From: Atriophallophorus winterbourni
Taxonomy: Eukaryota > Platyhelminthes > Trematoda > Plagiorchiida > Microphallidae
DNA: 64,000 nucleotides
Direction of reading: 5' to 3'
NCBI GenBank assembly: GCA_013407085.1
Contig: JACCGJ010012943.1
Location: 1 to 64,000 of the forward strand
Position 1 is the stretch's first letter. Each line of letters begins with the position of its first letter. A model generated the notes under the pieces. The model worked only from the letters and a program-made list of their open reading frames with translations, did no database searches and had not been told where the DNA came from. Made by a program: the position numbers and the translations under genes. Positions 60,077 to 64,000 of the stretch are shown piece after piece.

Positions 60077-61212
60077 CTATGCGGATGATGTTTGTATGTC
60101 CGACCCCCTGAGAGCCGGACCATGATGTACTCGGTCCGACTCGGTTTGAGCCGGACCCACTACGTTTTTTGATGTATTGATTGCTTCCGTTTCGGTGGGA
60201 ACGCTACCGTCTACCGCCCCCAGCCGCGAGTGTGTCTCACTCATTGGTTTGGGTGGGCTAAGTCTAACATCCTTGGGTAGTGTTCGTTTCTTTTTTGTCC
60301 ATTCCGACCTTACTATTTCAGCCATAGCGCTGGTCAAGAACGTAATCTTCAGAGGTTTCGGTCCATCCCCCTTGTATTTTGGCGAAAAAGGAACTCGAAA
60401 AGTGTCCACAACAACGGCATTAGAAATATCGAGAGAACACGCAATGTAGCGCCATTGTTTGACGTCGTGCTCTACCGTTTCCTGATTCGATGCTTTAGAA
60501 GTATTTTCTGGTACACCAAGTAGAACTATACTTCGCGATACCATTTGTTCCCTGTCGTTCAAGCTGCCCTTCCTTTCCCACCATGGTACATCGGGATATA
60601 TGCGGCAGTTGGAGTCGGAATCTGACTTGAGTAGGTATGCATTCAGCAATACGTTCTCGATATCAGCCTCGCATTTTAGTGTTACCTTGAGCAAGCGAGG
60701 TTGACCAATATGAGGTGAAGATGAATGGCGGGTTAGACGAGTCACCTTTTCTGCGTTTACATGTTCAATTTTCATTAGGTGACAAAGTTCAGACCATTTA
60801 TCGACATCATGTTTCTGTTTGCTATCAAACAGGCTTTCTTGGGACTCGCTGACATTCGTACATATAACGTTCAGCCTGTATGGGGTGTTCTTTTTTCGTA
60901 TCGGAAAGTCAGGCGTTTTAGAATTAAAAACCTTTGTGGCTTGACTTTGTGAGTCGGGTACAGCAGTTTTGGAGTGTACAGCTGAGGTCGACCGTAACAG
61001 CATATCTCTATAAGAATGTCCTAATTCTGTGGTCGTTTTAGCTGATTCCAAAACGGGAATAACCCTGCTTTTCTGCTTTTTTGGCACACGAGTAGCCTTG
61101 GTCTTAGATTCCTTCAATGGTGGTTCCGAAATCGATGTATTGATATGATGGTTTACATCAGTGATCACGTGCGTACTCACATGATTTACCAACATTTCTT
61201 CCATACGTCGAA
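60077..61212 (-). pseudogene. LINE F ORF1, 5'-truncated but open
   Basis: An open frame from RRMEEMLVNHVSTHV to a stop at 60077, lacking the N-terminal zinc finger seen in C and E. Blocks: LNVICTNVSESQESLFDSK, VTRLTRHSSSPH, RLLKVTLKCEADIENVLLNA, VPWWERKGS, SIVLLGVPEN and PKPLKITFLTSAMAE. It is the RRM-like RNA-binding part of CR1 ORF1. About 50 bp separate it from ORF2. Confidence 0.8.
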
Positions 61213-62720
61213 GGCCCAACCAATTGATTGGAAGCTAAGACTAATTACACCAATTTACAAAAGTGGATGCCGTTCTAAAGTAAAAAATTACAGGCCTGGG
61301 ACATTGCTGTCTTCGGTTTCAAAGGTTTTTGAGCGCATAATCTCTGCCAAAGTAGTGCGCCACCTGGAATCGGACGGACTCTTGACAATTGCCCAACACG
61401 TATTTCGCAGAAACCGCTCTTGTCTAACTAATTTGCTGACATGTTTGGACGACTGAACTAGTGTAGTGGACGCTGGAGGCAGTATTCATGCATGCTACCT
61501 TGACATTTCTAAAGCTTTTGACAGAGTTGATCACAACTTACTGCTGAACAAGCTAGAGAAACACGGTATTGCTGGAGGACTGTATGACTTGTTGCGAGAC
61601 TATCTCAGCAAAAGACACGTACGGGTTCGAGTTGACGGTATACTATCGAAGGAAATCGACGTCACTAGCGGTGTTCCACAGGGATCCGTGCTTGAACCGA
61701 TACTGTTCCTGATTTATATGAATGACCTGCCAACACCACGCGGCAGTAAGATGGTTCTGTTCGCAGATGACATGAAAATATGGAAAAAAATCAGCACTGC
61801 CGAGGATTGCAGTGTGCTTCAAATTGACTTGGATGCTGTGCAAATGTGGTTATCTGAAAATAACCTACCGCTAAACATACAGAAGTCTCAAATCATGCAC
61901 ATGGGTCGTGTGCTAAGCTTTTCTCATTCATACAAGCTTGGAAACAATATCCTGGAGTACACCAAAGAAGAAAAAGTCCTTGGTGTCTGGATTTGCGGTA
62001 GCCTGAAAAATGTTCTACTATGCCTACCCGTTTACAAACGCGCGTCTCGGATGCTCGGTGTGTTAAGGCGGATATTCAGACGTTTTTCCCAGAGCTGTTT
62101 TTCTCTGATGATGAACACGTACATACACCCGCTTATTGATTACGCTTCACAAGCCTGGACACCATGGCTTCAAAAAGACATTTTACTATTGGATTGCATA
62201 TATCACAGAGCCTCAAAGTTGGTAATTGGGCTCGAAAAACTACCATTCGCTGACCGACTAATAAACTGGAGCTGACGACACTTGCACAAAGAAGACTGCG
62301 AGCCGACCTCCTCCTCACATTCAAAATCCTTAACAGTGTTTCCCACCCTTTGGATATATTATTTTTTCGATGAACATCCAGCAGCAACCGCGGTCACAAC
62401 TGCAAGTTGGAAATACCCCACTCTAAACAGAACTGCCGCAGGTATTTCTATTCTGTGCGTATTTGTTTCGCTTGGAATTCCCTGCCAACCAATTTGATAA
62501 GCTCAAACACTTTTTCTATATTTAAATTAAAACTGGACGATTTCCTGAAAGCCAATCCAAATTATGCCCCGAACTATTTATAATCTATCGTTACCAGAAT
62601 TATTTTGATTTTAAAACTTTTCTACACACATATACACATATACACTTGTTCCTATAGTTCAACTGCATGGTTATTGTAAACTAATTGCTTTTTTTAACCA
62701 TAAAATCTTGAATCTTGACT
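61213..62720 (+). mobile_element. CR1-like LINE H, 5'-truncated within RT
   Basis: Starts in the RT (WKLRLITPIYKSG) directly against the truncated 5' end of LINE F. It ends with a 3' UTR, a hairpin-like block (62678-62690) and an AATCTTG tail near 62720. Confidence 0.85.
61220..62570 (+). pseudogene. LINE H ORF2 (RT and C-terminus), lightly damaged
   Basis: RT blocks: NYRPGTLLSSVSKVFERI, QHVFRRNRSCLTNLL, a TGA at about 61454, then DISKAFDRVDH, SGVPQGSVLEPILFL (Gly changed to Glu) and LFADDMKIW. The thumb follows, then YASQAWTPWLQKDILLL and IYHRASKLVIGL. A frameshift at about 62272 moves to AQRRLRAD, YFYSVRICFAWNSLP and LKLDDFL. The motif C aspartates are intact. Confidence 0.85.
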
Positions 62721-64000
62721 CTTTTACAAAAATGCTAGAGTCGTGGCAACCTATTTAAACGAGTACTTTATTTATTTATTTCTGAAATATTCCACTTTGT
62801 TCATGTGTATTTCCCGTATAAACCACGCTGGTGCTCAACATACGAATCAAACTTTTTCAAAAAAGATAGCTTTCAAGTATTCGATGGAATAATGATATAA
62901 ACTAATTTTAGAGGAAATGTCTCTAATAAAGTGATGAATAGTGATATAAATAAGAGCTTGTTATGCTGCATATACAGCATCATTAATGATCAAGTTTCGA
63001 TGTATTGAGTGTGTTCTAACGTTGCTAGTGCTTCCATTTCATCGAGTCACCAACTACAGGTTGAACGTTTGCACATAATACTGCATTACGTTTTCATCAA
63101 AAACAGTGATTTATCTGAATCATACAATGATATCGATCCAAGAGTAGAAGAAAACAGATTGTTGTATTTTGTGCAGTAGCACTCTACTAAAAAACCGCAA
63201 AATTATGTGGTATCAAAATCGATGTTTAACGAAAACGTTTCTACTAGTTCCGTAGTTGTTTTGTTCAAACGTGAAAACTTGAGCAACACAGTGCATTAGT
63301 GTTTCGATCGCATCTAGAATGGTTGACAACGATACACTACAATTCAAAACATACGTATTTAATTTTCGCTATGATTTACACGCTGCTTACCAATGAGTCT
63401 AAAGACACCGTTTTGATTTGCTGTCCGAAACACCGGAAAGTCGTTTTGTCACTAATAATGCCGGAGATATGAGCAATTAAATTAATTTATCTTCCTAATA
63501 TTTATCGCAAAATAATCATGCATGTCACAAATTATGTACAAGTGTTTGTGATATAAACGACGAATATTTGGATGAAAAAGGCAGGTGGCAGTTTATATGT
63601 AGTAAAACCATCTAAACACCTAAGGGTTCATTAAAGAAAAACACATTGTTTCGAATGGACGTATAGGTTGTAATAAGATGCAATCGCATGATTTCCTTTT
63701 GTGAATAATTATTTCGAACCGAGAACTAATTGTTGTGAAGACCCAGTCCCAATGCAATGGATATACATGGAGCAAATAACTGCTTCATTGTAAGTATCAG
63801 TTACTCGGGCTACGATGATTGCTTTGATGGGTGCTTTTTGATGAGGAGTGTTTCGGAGTACGAGGAAAGGTAACTTTACAGTCGCCAGTTAGCAAAATCT
63901 TGTAGTTGCAGTTTAAACAATCGCTACTAAAACGGATCAACCCTGCTACAATCTATCAAAATCTTTGCATGTAGATTTATCCTGTTGGTTGATCAATTAC
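62721..64000. other. No recognisable gene
   Basis: AT-rich to the right edge, without open frames or repeats that I can support. Confidence 0.5.

Larger units (their letters stand above)
57059..61212 (-). mobile_element. CR1-like LINE F, best preserved copy
   Basis: Minus strand from about 61212 (5', inside ORF1) to a tail of AAATCTT-type repeats at about 57060-57085. A conserved hairpin is at 57095-57105. ORF1 is open for 380 codons. ORF2 has only one evident frameshift (about 59390) and one nonsense codon (58288-58290), so the copy is probably young. The ORF1 zinc finger is missing because the 5' end is truncated at the junction with LINE H. Confidence 0.88.

Noticed and set aside
1..64000. 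Prokaryotic features (operons, ribosome binding sites, CRISPR arrays)
   Set aside because: Introns, poly(A) signals and metazoan retroelements show a eukaryotic nuclear sequence; no CRISPR-like spaced repeats are present.

Overview
The window reads as nuclear DNA of a flatworm, most likely a digenean trematode. It is AT-rich, the one clear host gene is interrupted by introns, and almost all other recognisable coding sequence is retrotransposon: CR1-like LINEs, a Penelope-like element (PLE), a Ty3/gypsy scrap, plus a piggyBac relic, foldback elements and small repeats with hammerhead-like cores. The organism is an inference; no marker gene fixes the species.

Layout. 1-5870: a decayed minus-strand CR1 LINE (A) running off the left edge, abutting a 5'-truncated plus-strand CR1 (B). 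5880-8330: a gypsy RNase H/integrase scrap and a foldback element with about 180-bp arms. 8331-13361: mostly non-coding DNA with LINE scraps, a microsatellite and a hammerhead-bearing SINE-like repeat. 13400-17979 (minus): a cathepsin B-like cysteine protease gene, assembled here from five exons into a 343-residue preproenzyme with matching splice phases and poly(A) signals, but with unusual active-site neighbours. 18500-18967: a CR1 tail upstream of that gene. 20812-25111: a short foldback element, a decayed reverse transcriptase and a piggyBac relic with TTAA-type ends. 26480-30755: a nearly full-length plus-strand CR1 (C). 30816-40948: four head-to-tail PLE units on the minus strand, each junction carrying a hammerhead ribozyme-like motif. 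40949-45954: AT-rich DNA with small repeat scraps. 45955-62720: five CR1 copies (D+, G-, E+, F-, H+) inserted beside or into one another. 62721-64000: nothing recognised.

How it fits together. The cathepsin B gene is the only candidate host gene. It would make a secreted papain-family protease; Cys, His and Asn of the triad and the oxyanion Gln are present. The CR1 copies share one architecture: ORF1 with a PHD-like zinc finger and an RRM-like region, ORF2 with an APE-type endonuclease and reverse transcriptase, then a small conserved 3' hairpin and a copy-specific microsatellite tail.

Most interesting observation: the PLE array begins exactly at the predicted hammerhead cleavage site (after GAAACGTC) and ends 43 nt past the last such site, so the integrated DNA has the 5' end expected of a self-cleaved RNA. 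The helix III sequence is the self-complementary ACGT, which suggests cleavage as a dimer. Two small dispersed repeats carry related hammerhead-like cores. Parts of PLE units 1-3 are full of single-base indels while other parts are nearly identical, which looks like consensus error in the assembly rather than decay.
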